A DNA stretch of 19,383 nucleotides, from assembly GCA_041744075.1 (NCBI GenBank), contig JBGTLQ010000186.1, positions 1 through 19,383 on the forward strand, in the 5' to 3' direction. This DNA comes from JAJTZA01 sp041744075 (GTDB lineage Bacteria > Verrucomicrobiota > Verrucomicrobiia > Chthoniobacterales > Terrimicrobiaceae). The translations under genes were made by a program, and so were the position numbers. Positions 1 through 7,465 of this stretch are shown here, in pieces; the stretch's first letter is position 1; every line of letters begins with the position of its first letter. The notes under the pieces were generated by a model. The model was not told the origin of the DNA. It worked only from the letters and a program-made list of their open reading frames with translations, and searched no databases.

Positions 1-1743
1 TCCGTCCAGAGAAACAACACTGAGCGGAACCTGAGCAAATTTGGGGTCCTCGTGGATCGAGCCTTCCTCAAGGCCGACCGCTTGGAAGTCTTCAACCGAA
101 TTGAAGACCTTGCGTCCATCGCCCGAGAGCGCGGCCAGTTGATCCGTCTGGGCCTCGGTCTGCCAAAACAAGTTGTTGGTGGAGGTGAGATCAGTGGGCG
201 TGATTTTGCCGCCGTATGCGTATTTGCCGCCACGTATGTCGAAGATATTATTTTTGAAAGTGTGTCCTCCGCCGTATACGGGAATGGCCCCATTCGCATT
301 GAGCGTGAAGGTATTGTTTTCAACCAAAAACCCGCCGCCTTCTTTTTCCGTGCCCGTATTTTTGCGGTCAGGTTCGCTTTGGCTTACGAAGAACGAATTT
401 GCCGAGGCCCCTCCGATGATGTTGTTGCGGGCGACAAAATCGACGGTCTGCTGGGTGTGAGCATTCTGCCCGGAGGCCATGAGAACATTGGAATCAAGAA
501 GGTAATTTTTCACGCCGCGATAAGTCTGGATGTTGTCGGGATGGGCGAAACGGCTGTGATGGTGAATGGCGTTCTTGCGAACAATGATATCCTCGGCATC
601 CCATGCGACAACCAACCCATCATTCAAGTTCCACGCAATTTGATTTTCCTCCACAAGCACATTTCGGGCTTGAGAAATGGTGATTCCATAAGAGTTATCA
701 GCAATCAGGGAGCGACGCAGAATCCCATCCCTGAGACCCTTGAGATTCAGCCCGAAGCGCTGGTTCTGATACACGGCGCAGGCTTCCACCACAATTCCTT
801 TGCCCGCATCCATCGAAACCTTGGGGTCGATTCCTCCAATGCCGAATCCATTCGGGTTTGCCGCACCATGGCGAACCTCCAAGCCGCGAAGAATGGTGTG
901 TGAACTACCGCCCAAAGCAATCACTTCAATTCTTTGGGGTGCTTCCGCGTCAGCCAAGGCCTCTTTCGTGGGCGGCCACCAAAACACACGCATGCCGGTT
1001 TCGGTCTTCTGGGAAACCCACTTTCCTGGTTCGACCAAAAAGCTCAGATGATTCTGTAAATAAAAGCGATCCCCCTCGGTGTACGTCGCAAAATCTTCTT
1101 TAAAAAGCGGTCCTTCCATTTCCAAAGAACTGCCCTTTTGTGACCACCCCTTCACGGGGGCCAAGGTCTGAACCACGCCTTTGGCCAAGAAAAAAAACAT
1201 TTCTGCTCCAGTAAGATTTTCAGCATCCACTGATGCCAATTGATCGGAACTGACCGTTTGACCGTCCGTGGTGGAAACCGAAAACCAACCCGTGGTGGGA
1301 ATCCTTGCAACGCGCTGCTGATGCGCACCATAAAAGAGTTGCTTCGGTTCCCAATCGACGTCCGTGTAGAAAATTTCTGCGGCATGGGGGTGGGTTGCTT
1401 CGGGCAGCGTGGAGCCTGCCAGGGGTTTCCAATCGGTGAGGGCATCCGCCCCGCTGACAATGGCCGGCTGCGCAGGGTCTTCTGATTCGATAATGACAGG
1501 ATTTTCTTTTGTTCCTGTGGCGCTCACCGTCACGGTCTCACGATAAATTCCCGGCGCAATACGCACGTGGTCTCCTGCTCCCAACATCTGCACGGCCGCC
1601 GTGATCGTTTTGTAGGGGGCCTCTTTCGTGCCTGGGTTTGTGTCGTTGCCCGTTGTGCCATTCACGTAGCGCTCAGCGGAATGGCTTGGCATCACGAAAG
1701 TAGCCATGCCACAGACGAAAAGGAGGAACTGTTTGTTTTTCAT
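1..1743 (-). CDS. Secreted right-handed parallel beta-helix protein (partial, C-terminus off the left edge)
   Basis: The frame is open from the ATG at 1743 to base 1 (581 codons, no stop), so the gene continues beyond the window. The product opens with a Sec signal peptide (MKNKQFLLFVCGMATFV, likely cleavage after SHSA at residue 23). It then has the entry motif typical of DUF1565/beta-helix proteins, RYVNGTTGNDTNPGT, followed by a TITAAV and GDHVRIAPGIYRE stretch. An inserted region at about residues 90-270 is followed by repeated short strands of the type GILRRSLIADNSYGITIS, NVLVEENQIAWN and DIIVRKNAIHH to about residue 540, the Asn-rich ladder of a parallel beta-helix. Proteins of this build are usually secreted polysaccharide lyases, hydrolases or epimerases. 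I cannot name substrate or catalytic residues. It lies 116 bp downstream of the L,D-transpeptidase gene with a possible promoter of its own. Confidence 0.88.
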   Translation of the reverse strand, partial: MKNKQFLLFVCGMATFVMPSHSAERYVNGTTGNDTNPGTKEAPYKTITAAVQMLGAGDHVRIAPGIYRETVTVSATGTKENPVIIESEDPAQPAIVSGADALTDWKPLAGSTLPEATHPHAAEIFYTDVDWEPKQLFYGAHQQRVARIPTTGWFSVSTTDGQTVSSDQLASVDAENLTGAEMFFFLAKGVVQTLAPVKGWSQKGSSLEMEGPLFKEDFATYTEGDRFYLQNHLSFLVEPGKWVSQKTETGMRVFWWPPTKEALADAEAPQRIEVIALGGSSHTILRGLEVRHGAANPNGFGIGGIDPKVSMDAGKGIVVEACAVYQNQRFGLNLKGLRDGILRRSLIADNSYGITISQARNVLVEENQIAWNLNDGLVVAWDAEDIIVRKNAIHHHSRFAHPDNIQTYRGVKNYLLDSNVLMASGQNAHTQQTVDFVARNNIIGGASANSFFVSQSEPDRKNTGTEKEGGGFLVENNTFTLNANGAIPVYGGGHTFKNNIFDIRGGKYAYGGKITPTDLTSTNNLFWQTEAQTDQLAALSGDGRKVFNSVEDFQAVGLEEGSIHEDPKFAQVPLSVVSLDG

Positions 1744-1827
1744 AAATGTTGGAATCTAAAAATCTTGGGATCGCCCGATCACTCGAATCTTTCTGGGCGT
1801 GGGGACGCGAAATGATAGAAGCAATTC

Positions 1828-1857
1828 CAAATATCGAACGTGTGATATTTTTGTCAA
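1828..1857 (-). promoter_or_regulatory. Possible sigma-70-like promoter for the beta-helix gene
   Basis: On the minus strand the gap between the two genes holds a perfect -35 TTGACA (1857-1852). After an 18-bp spacer comes TATTTG (1833-1828), which matches only three positions of the -10 consensus. It would place transcription start roughly 80 bases ahead of the ATG at 1743. The -10 is weak, so this is a candidate only. Confidence 0.3.
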
Positions 1858-1859
1858 TT

Positions 1860-2588
1860 TTATTCCGTCATTTCCATCAACCGCTGCTTGATTTGCGCAT
1901 GCAGGTTTGCACTCCATGGAGGAACGGTTTCGGGGAGGTTGGCGGTGGAGGTGCGAAGGTCGCAGGGGGCGATGAGGAGTTCAACGTGGTCCAATCCAGT
2001 CTCGGCGCAGAGAAGGAAGATCTCCTCGATGGCGGGATCCCCGATGGCCAGGCATCCGGCAGATGCGGCTTTGCCATGAATCATGATGTCAGAGCCGAGG
2101 TTTTTGGGATCGCGTCCCTCTTCGAGGGCGCGTTGGATGTCATGGGGTGAGGGGTAATTCACTCGCAGCGAGAGGTGGTAACGGCTGTTGGGATTAAGCA
2201 ATTCGATGCGGTAAAACCCCTCGGGCACTTGACGGTCCCCCTCTTGGAGCTTGGGTCCCTCGTGCCCGCTGGCTGCGAGGATGGGGTAGGTATGGACCAG
2301 CGTCCATTTTTTATCATCCCCTTGAGCATGAATCTCCAGCCGCCTCTCGCGTTTTAGAGCGAGGAGCATCAGTTTCGCAGGAGGATAGGCCACTCCGCTC
2401 TCTTGGAATCGCTCACGCAAGCGGATCCCTGCTGTTGGCGAAAATTCCTTGAGGACCTCTCTGACAGTGCGCACCGAGGCTGGTTTTGAACCAGGCCAGG
2501 TCAGGTGTCTCGACAACCAAAGCACGAGAGAACCAAGAACGAGGCAACCCAAAATCACGCGGATCGATTTTTGCGAGAGAGGTTTCAT
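1860..2588 (-). CDS. YafK/DpaA-type L,D-transpeptidase-fold (YkuD) protein, membrane-anchored
   Basis: A 242-residue protein when started at the ATG at 2588. The frame stays open further upstream but would run into the preceding gene, and the MKPLSQKS start puts a hydrophobic anchor (residues 9-25) at the N-terminus. The catalytic signature is IHGKAASAGCLAIGD, with His171 and the nucleophile Cys179. Upstream blocks VPEGFYRIE, NPNSRYHLSLRVNYPS and GSDIMIHG match the YafK branch rather than the classic ErfK/YbiS branch. YkuD-fold enzymes form or cut peptide links to the diaminopimelate of peptidoglycan; E. coli YafK (DpaA) releases Braun lipoprotein from the wall. Here the role is inferred as peptidoglycan crosslink or anchor editing on the outer face of the inner membrane. 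It is last in the minus-strand run, 25 bp after the dehydrogenase gene. Confidence 0.85.
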   Translation of the reverse strand: MKPLSQKSIRVILGCLVLGSLVLWLSRHLTWPGSKPASVRTVREVLKEFSPTAGIRLRERFQESGVAYPPAKLMLLALKRERRLEIHAQGDDKKWTLVHTYPILAASGHEGPKLQEGDRQVPEGFYRIELLNPNSRYHLSLRVNYPSPHDIQRALEEGRDPKNLGSDIMIHGKAASAGCLAIGDPAIEEIFLLCAETGLDHVELLIAPCDLRTSTANLPETVPPWSANLHAQIKQRLMEMTE

Positions 2589-2613
2589 ATCATTTTGATG
2601 CCGGGAAAAAACC

Positions 2614-3594
2614 TCATGAGAGCAAACCGACCGAACGATAAAATCGGTGAGCCTCCGCCAAGGATTCCCTGAGGGTAAATTTTGCGGACCATCCGGTCGC
2701 TGATTCAAAGAGGGAGGGATTCACAACCCAACGCTCGGCGAGGATTTCGCGAACACGATCGCGGGTCAGGCTGGGAAGTTTTAAGCGCAGTCGTGGGGAG
2801 GCATCAACCACAGCCGAAGCGGCCTGAACAAGAGCCTGTGGCAGTGGAAGATTGAATCCTTTTGTTCGCAGGCAGCTTGCGGCCTCATGAAGCAGAGTGG
2901 TATCTGAGAACTGTTTCTGAGAGGCCACATAATAACAACGAGCGGTGAGTGTGTCATGAGACGCGATACTTGCGTCGATAGCATCCAGCAAGTCCCCGAC
3001 GGCGATGAAGCTGAAGAATTTCTTTTTAAATCCAGGTTTTGTGCGAACGAATCCCCTGGCCATTTGGAAAAGCTGAAGGACGGCAGAATCGCGAGGACCG
3101 ATGATCATCGGGGGCCGGAGGATCACAAGACGTGCGCACTCTGACCGCCTGATCATGCGTTCCATCCGCAGCTTTGATTCTCCATAGTCGCTGATTGGGT
3201 CATCGGCGTCAGACTCCTGACGAGAACCTTTGTCTTCCGGCGTTGGACCACCTGCGGATTGGGATGAAAGGACAATGGTTGGGCAGCCTCTCGGCAGATT
3301 TTCCAGGACAGCCTTTGTCCAGCGCACGTTCGTTTGGAGGTAGGGCTCCAAGGACCTTTCAAAGAGAGCGCCGGCGCAATGGACGGCGGCATCGACTGGT
3401 AGGTGAGTTGGCCATTGGGAGGGATTGACAGGCAAGACCTTCACCTGGGAGGCATCGACACCCTCCGCATGAAGTTGAGACAGAAGTTTTGCTTCATCCC
3501 GCACCGGGGCATAAACCTTTTGCCCGCGTTCGACTGCGCGTAAAAGCAGGTTTCTGCCGACGAATCCGGTGGCTCCGGTGATCAGAACATTCAT
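2614..3594 (-). CDS. Extended short-chain dehydrogenase / NAD(P)-dependent epimerase family protein
   Basis: A 326-residue Rossmann protein. The N-terminal nucleotide-binding motif is MNVLITGATGFVG (Gly7, Gly10, Gly13). The catalytic set is Ser in VLSSQSAG (about 110-113) and Tyr137-Lys141 in YGESK. The later LRPPMIIGPRD block is typical of extended SDRs such as sugar-nucleotide epimerases, 3-beta-hydroxysteroid dehydrogenases and dihydroflavonol reductases. Its ATG overlaps the stop of the upstream acyltransferase-like gene by 4 bp (ATGA at 3591-3594), implying translational coupling. That pairing makes a lipid-intermediate reductase, such as a ceramide reductase-like enzyme, one reasonable guess. 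Sequence reading alone cannot exclude a sugar-nucleotide enzyme. The fold call is firm; the substrate is unknown. Confidence 0.88.
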   Translation of the reverse strand: MNVLITGATGFVGRNLLLRAVERGQKVYAPVRDEAKLLSQLHAEGVDASQVKVLPVNPSQWPTHLPVDAAVHCAGALFERSLEPYLQTNVRWTKAVLENLPRGCPTIVLSSQSAGGPTPEDKGSRQESDADDPISDYGESKLRMERMIRRSECARLVILRPPMIIGPRDSAVLQLFQMARGFVRTKPGFKKKFFSFIAVGDLLDAIDASIASHDTLTARCYYVASQKQFSDTTLLHEAASCLRTKGFNLPLPQALVQAASAVVDASPRLRLKLPSLTRDRVREILAERWVVNPSLFESATGWSAKFTLRESLAEAHRFYRSVGLLS

Positions 3595-4733
3595 TGGTCG
3601 GGCGTTTTTGTGGTGATCGCTTTTTCATAGAGATCCCACTGGTGAATTTTGTAGCCCCCAATGAGTTCCGAAAGCTCCATCACCTCGGTGTTTTCTTCCT
3701 GAATCCATCCCAGTTCCGCATCATCGACACATCTCTGAGCACAGACAAATTGCTCATAAGTGAGCCAGGCGTGGAGGCCATTGTTTCGAAATCGCGGGGC
3801 AATCCCATACACGATTTGCCGCCCTTGGCGCAGCTTGCGGGTTTTCAGGAGGTAGAGAAAATGAAGTGGCCGCAGGAGCCATGGCGTTTTCCGAAGATGA
3901 GCCAGGTGGATGTTGATGTTGGGGATGGTGAGGGCAACACCCGCATTCACGCCATCCTGCTCGGCAATTAACATCATCTCTGGGTAGGCAATGGCTCGAA
4001 ACTCTTCAGCCGCAGAGTCGAGGTCCTGTTTCATGATTGGCACAAAACCCCAATTTCGTTCCAGCGTGGCATTATACACCTCCCGGATAATTTCCAAATC
4101 TCTCTCCAAACTTTGTAGGTTGATTGGCCGCAGGCGGGCTTTTGAGCGTTTGGCAACCCTCTCGGCCAATGGTTTCAACCGGGGTGGCGGCGGGAGTCGA
4201 TGGAGTGGCAGATTGTAGCCATAGCTCGCCATGCGTTTTTCAAAACCTGCCCCTAGCACAAGAGGCACATAATATGAGGGATTCCACGTGAGACCCAGGC
4301 AAGGCGGACTGTCAAAACCGTCAACCAACAGGCCGCATTCATCGTTAATGCTGGGGTTGTAAGGACCCCTCAATGCCTCAAACCCTTCGGCCTGCAAAAC
4401 GGCTTCCACCTTGTTGAAGAGGGCCTTTGCAAGGAGGGCATCATTCTCGCATTCGAAAAACCCAAAAAATCCAACCCGATCTTTGTGGCAGGAATTGTGG
4501 GTGCGGTTGATGATGGCGGCAATACGCCCTACGGCTTTTCCATGACGGAGGGCAAGGAACGGAAAAATGCTGCCATGCCGAGTGTTGAAGTTTGAATCCG
4601 GTGCTAGAAACTTTGCAACCGAGCCAGGAAACGGTGGGACATAATGTTTCTGTGTGGCGTGCAGGCTGTCAGGAAAACGTTCGAACCGGATTCTTAAGGC
4701 CCGTGTGTCACATAGAAGAAATTCGATGTCCAT
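3591..4733 (-). CDS. GNAT-fold acyltransferase-like protein (possible bacterial ceramide synthase relative)
   Basis: A 380-residue protein of a conserved but poorly characterised GNAT-superfamily group. The diagnostic blocks run in order: HYVPPF (30-35), RHGKAVGRIAAIINRTHN (63-80), GFFGFFECEND (88-98), LRGPYNPSINDECGLLVDGF (121-140), then PP and NPSYYVPL (151-158). These blocks recur in proteins labelled only N-acetyltransferase or hypothetical. The VGRIAAI segment corresponds to the beta4/alpha3 acyl-CoA-binding region of GNAT folds. From memory, the bacterial ceramide synthase of Caulobacter is also a GNAT-type protein acting with an NAD-dependent epimerase-like ceramide reductase; the neighbour here is just such a protein, joined by an ATGA overlap. 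No serine palmitoyltransferase gene is in the window. Fold confident, function inferred. Confidence 0.8.
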   Translation of the reverse strand: MDIEFLLCDTRALRIRFERFPDSLHATQKHYVPPFPGSVAKFLAPDSNFNTRHGSIFPFLALRHGKAVGRIAAIINRTHNSCHKDRVGFFGFFECENDALLAKALFNKVEAVLQAEGFEALRGPYNPSINDECGLLVDGFDSPPCLGLTWNPSYYVPLVLGAGFEKRMASYGYNLPLHRLPPPPRLKPLAERVAKRSKARLRPINLQSLERDLEIIREVYNATLERNWGFVPIMKQDLDSAAEEFRAIAYPEMMLIAEQDGVNAGVALTIPNINIHLAHLRKTPWLLRPLHFLYLLKTRKLRQGRQIVYGIAPRFRNNGLHAWLTYEQFVCAQRCVDDAELGWIQEENTEVMELSELIGGYKIHQWDLYEKAITTKTPDQ

Positions 4734-4777
4734 GCATGAGAGTGTCGGATCAACCGGGAGGGATGCAAGCCTCAGTG

Positions 4778-4806
4778 AAAACCGTCAACTCTTGCTTGGC
4801 GGTTTT
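4778..4806 (-). terminator. Stem-loop overlapping the methyltransferase stop codon, possible terminator or attenuator
   Basis: AAAACCGTCAA (4778-4788) and TTGGCGGTTTT (4796-4806) form an 11-bp stem around a 7-base loop. Read as minus-strand RNA it has one C/A mismatch and ends in UUUU; read as plus-strand RNA it is fully paired with one G-U and is followed by U. It covers the stop codon at 4785-4787 and sits ahead of the acyltransferase-like gene, so it could reduce read-through from the first two genes of the run. No plus-strand gene is nearby. Confidence 0.35.
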
Positions 4807-5579
4807 TGTGCGAGCATCGTGAATCGCGGCCACCACCAAACCGTGTGGCCCTCCTCTTCCGCAAGGTGAAACACACGCCGGGCCGATTCGGGAGCAGATC
4901 GTACCAATTCGCGGACCGCTTCCCGATTGTTCGGGCTGGTTCCAGCTGTGTCGAAATACCATTCCAAGTCCGGCTGTTTGAGGGGAGTCAGTCCTTGAAG
5001 TTTGGGTTCGAACCCAGCCTCCCGCACGAGTTTTTCCCAATCCGCTGGAGATAGAAACGCGGCATGACTCGGATCCCTCAATTTTTCCACCTGGTGGATC
5101 CATGCGCGCGCGTCAGGTTCCCCGTCTGGAATGCTGCCATCGATAAGCAAAAACCAACCTCCGGGCTGTAGCACCCGCCATGTTTCTTGAACAAAAGCAG
5201 GCGGATCGCTGAAGTGGTGGGCTGCCACCCGGCAGGTCACAATCACAAAGGCGCTGTCAGGATAGGGGAGATCCTCCGCGACATGCAACCGGCCCTGAAT
5301 TGTGAATCCGCGTTCGGCCGCTAAGCGAACGGCGTTTTCTGTCATGGCAGGCGAAATATCAGCGGCCATGACTTGCAATCCCCGAGCTGCCAAGTAGGCA
5401 GCCGTGTGCCCGCCCCCGGTTGCCACATCCAAGGCCGGCGAACCTGCAGGCCAATCCAGAGTGTCGAGCACCACAGCGACATCGGAGACATCGGCAAGGA
5501 TATGGGTCTTGCCATAGTTTTTGCTGCGACTTTCAAATTGGGCCTTTGCGGCTTGTTGGGTGCTGTTTAACTCGATCAT
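4785..5579 (-). CDS. Class I SAM-dependent methyltransferase (UbiE/COQ5-like)
   Basis: A 264-residue Rossmann methyltransferase. SAM motif I reads ALDVATGGGHTA (49-60), the acidic ribose-binding residue is Asp74 in VMAADISP, and LPYPDSAFVIVTCRVAAHHF is the usual post-motif II region. WRVLQPGGWFLLIDG is motif III. This is the broad Methyltransf_11/UbiE-like group, whose members methylate small molecules such as quinones, lipids and secondary metabolites; the substrate is not readable here. The start at 5579 overlaps the stop of the upstream M14 peptidase gene by 4 bp (ATGA at 5576-5579), so the two are very likely cotranscribed and translationally coupled. A stem-loop lies across its stop codon and 51 bp separate it from the next gene. 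Confidence 0.9.
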   Translation of the reverse strand: MIELNSTQQAAKAQFESRSKNYGKTHILADVSDVAVVLDTLDWPAGSPALDVATGGGHTAAYLAARGLQVMAADISPAMTENAVRLAAERGFTIQGRLHVAEDLPYPDSAFVIVTCRVAAHHFSDPPAFVQETWRVLQPGGWFLLIDGSIPDGEPDARAWIHQVEKLRDPSHAAFLSPADWEKLVREAGFEPKLQGLTPLKQPDLEWYFDTAGTSPNNREAVRELVRSAPESARRVFHLAEEEGHTVWWWPRFTMLAQKPPSKS

Positions 5580-6361
5580 GGTCTGGAGAGGTTGGTGGCG
5601 ATCAGAAAACGCTGAATGGTTTGCAAGCAGGCGACTTGGGCCTTGACGCGGTCATGGATCGAGAACTCCGAAGGACTCTCAAACGTGAGGGTCCGACGGC
5701 TGTGCCCAAAGTGAAGGAATAATGCCTCCGGGTATTCGGTGAATTCTCCCGGAAGGATATTTCGGCGGATGAGGCCAGCCCGGCAGGGACGGCCTTCCAC
5801 CGTTTTGCGGCTTTCAACGGGCATAAATTTTGAGGCGGCGGCCAGTATTTTTTCGCCGAGAAACGGGGACTCGCCTGGGATCTCGTAGATGTAGACGCCT
5901 GTGGCGTCATAGTCCTCATGCATGGCAATTGCGAGGTCAAACTGTAGGCCTCTGATCAGCTTCTTTTGGGCACGGATGCGGGGGACAGTATTCAAGTGGT
6001 AAAGGCGGTTCAAATCTCGGCCTTTTTCATCGAAACGGTTATTCCAGAGCAGACCCCAAGGATTCAGGCAGGGAAAAATCAGGACATTGGTTGTTCTGAG
6101 AAATTCGGTTTCCGCCTCAGCCCATTCAATCAAGCCCTCCGTGGCCGCTGGTTCGTCTCCATGGATGCCGGCTGAGAGATAAAGTGACGGCCGGCTCGGA
6201 AGTTCCGAGCGGGATTGCAGATAGACGATTTCAATTCCCGTGGTGGTTCGGCTCAGCACACCAAGCTTCAGTCTCGCTTTGCGCGCCACTCGCTTCCACC
6301 GTTGAACCAGAAGTTGGTGGTTGTGGGTTTGTTGGCGTTCCAGGCTGATCTTTTTCGGCAT
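5576..6361 (-). CDS. M14-family zinc carboxypeptidase / succinylglutamate desuccinylase-like protein
   Basis: A 261-residue protein from the ATG at 6361. An in-frame TTG at 6400 would add 13 residues, but it directly abuts a purine run, while the ATG has AGGA about 10 bases upstream. Zinc-site signatures are visible: SAGIHGDEPA with His67 and Glu70, and AMHEDYD with His148. NPWG and RDLNR (115-119) resemble the substrate-carboxylate region of M14 enzymes, and LTFESPS supplies the expected general base Glu228. The length and HGDE motif suit the MpaA/DUF2817-like and aspartoacylase-like subgroups, which cleave small peptides or amides such as the murein tripeptide. No signal peptide is evident, so it is probably cytoplasmic. 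It is the first gene of the minus-strand run and is coupled to the methyltransferase. Peptidoglycan recycling is plausible but inferred. Confidence 0.85.
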   Translation of the reverse strand: MPKKISLERQQTHNHQLLVQRWKRVARKARLKLGVLSRTTTGIEIVYLQSRSELPSRPSLYLSAGIHGDEPAATEGLIEWAEAETEFLRTTNVLIFPCLNPWGLLWNNRFDEKGRDLNRLYHLNTVPRIRAQKKLIRGLQFDLAIAMHEDYDATGVYIYEIPGESPFLGEKILAAASKFMPVESRKTVEGRPCRAGLIRRNILPGEFTEYPEALFLHFGHSRRTLTFESPSEFSIHDRVKAQVACLQTIQRFLIATNLSRP

Positions 6362-6369
6362 TGGCCAAT
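6360..6369. repeat. Palindrome ATTGGCCAAT at the head of the divergent intergenic region
   Basis: ATTGGCCAAT is a perfect 10-bp palindrome overlapping the chosen start codon of the M14 gene. A close copy, ATGGCCAAT, occurs at 6430-6438, 22 bases before the divergent dehydrogenase gene. A pair of sites in a short divergent promoter region could be operator half-sites, or chance. Confidence 0.3.
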
Positions 6370-6370
6370 T

Positions 6371-6375
6371 ATCCT
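6371..6375 (-). promoter_or_regulatory. Ribosome binding site favouring the ATG start of the M14 gene
   Basis: The minus strand reads AGGAT at 6375-6371, about 10 bases before the ATG at 6361. The alternative TTG at 6400 has AGAAGG with no spacer. Spacing therefore favours the ATG, which is also the more usual codon. Confidence 0.4.
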
Positions 6376-6459
6376 GTTTGCTCAATCGACTGGAGTCCAA
6401 CCTTCTCTTTTTGAAAATCCCTCGCTCTGATGGCCAATCCCGATTAAGACATTCAGGAA

Positions 6460-7452
6460 ATGATTTCTGCGATTTTTATAGGCTCCAAGATCCATCTCAA
6501 GCAGGCCTTTCCAGAAGACCTCCGCACAGAAATTCGAAATCGCTGTGAGGTGCTTGGCGAAGATGCCGATGCCTCTGACCTGACTTCCCGTTCAGCGGAC
6601 CTCTCGAAAGCGGAGGTGATTTTTGCCACCTGGGGGATGCCAAAACTGGATGAGCCATTTCTAAAGGCGGCACCGTGTTTGAAAGCGGTTTTTTACGCGG
6701 CTGGGAGCGTTAAGGGTTTTGCGACGCCTGAATCCTATGACCGCGGGATCGTGATCTCAAGCGCCTGGGCTGCGAACGCGGTGCCTGTGGCTGAGTACAC
6801 GCTGGCGACGGTTCTTTTGAGTTTGAAACAGTTTTGGACCTACTCGCGGAGGGTAACTGAGACCCGGCGTTTTGGCCACGATTTGGAGGTGGCCGGCGCT
6901 TACCGCGCCAAGGTGGGTCTTGTGTCATTGGGCGCAGTTGGGAAGCTCGTGGCTCGCAAGCTTGCGCCTTTTGAGTTGGACCTTCTGGCTTTCGATCCTT
7001 TTGCCGATCCCGAGGCGGCCCAGGAGCTTGGTGTGAGCTTGATTTCGTTGGAGGAAATTTTTTCAACGTGTGAAGTTGTCAGTCTTCACACGCCTTGGCT
7101 TCCTGAGACAGAAGGCCTCATCACGGGGAATCTCGTGCGAAGCATGAAGCAAGGGGCGACCCTGATAAATACCTCGCGGGGAGCTGTCATCAATGAGCCG
7201 GAGCTTTGTGAAGCGCTTGCCCAACGCCCGGATCTGACCGCGATTCTTGATGTCACCCACCCGGAGCCTCCTGACAAGGATTCTCCACTTTTCCGTTTGC
7301 CAAATGCCATTGTCACACCCCACATCGCCGGCAGCATGTTTGGCGAGGTCACTCGCATGGGGCGCTGGATGGTGGATGAATTTCATCGTTTTTTCGAAGG
7401 CCAACCCCTCAAGCATGCTGTGACCCGTCACATGCTCGATCGGATGGCTTAA
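6460..7452 (+). CDS. D-isomer-specific 2-hydroxyacid dehydrogenase
   Basis: A 330-residue protein of the phosphoglycerate/glyoxylate/hydroxypyruvate reductase family, at the family's usual length. The catalytic triad is in place: Arg240 (INTSRGAVINE), Glu269 (DVTHPEP) and His288 (VTPHIAGS). The central NAD-binding segment reads VGLVSLGAVG (152-161), where the usual first glycine of GxGxxG is Ser157. An acidic residue follows at Asp179 (LLAFDP), as expected for an NAD rather than NADP enzyme. It reduces 2-keto acids or oxidises D-2-hydroxy acids in the cytoplasm. It starts 98 bp from the divergent M14 gene. AGGAA abuts the ATG too closely to be an ideal ribosome site. It is followed after 13 bp by a sugar-isomerase-like TIM barrel, which suggests carbohydrate-acid metabolism; the substrate is not readable. 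Confidence 0.92.
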   Translation: MISAIFIGSKIHLKQAFPEDLRTEIRNRCEVLGEDADASDLTSRSADLSKAEVIFATWGMPKLDEPFLKAAPCLKAVFYAAGSVKGFATPESYDRGIVISSAWAANAVPVAEYTLATVLLSLKQFWTYSRRVTETRRFGHDLEVAGAYRAKVGLVSLGAVGKLVARKLAPFELDLLAFDPFADPEAAQELGVSLISLEEIFSTCEVVSLHTPWLPETEGLITGNLVRSMKQGATLINTSRGAVINEPELCEALAQRPDLTAILDVTHPEPPDKDSPLFRLPNAIVTPHIAGSMFGEVTRMGRWMVDEFHRFFEGQPLKHAVTRHMLDRMA

Positions 7453-7465
7453 CATTTTTCCACGC

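Noticed and set aside
52..903. 283-residue plus-strand open frame
   Set aside because: It lies fully opposite the beta-helix gene, whose minus-strand translation has a signal peptide and clear repeats. The plus frame has no recognisable motif.
1779..1790. GATCGCCCGATC dyad as terminator after the L,D-transpeptidase gene
   Set aside because: Only a 5-bp stem with a 2-base loop and no T-run; too weak to call.
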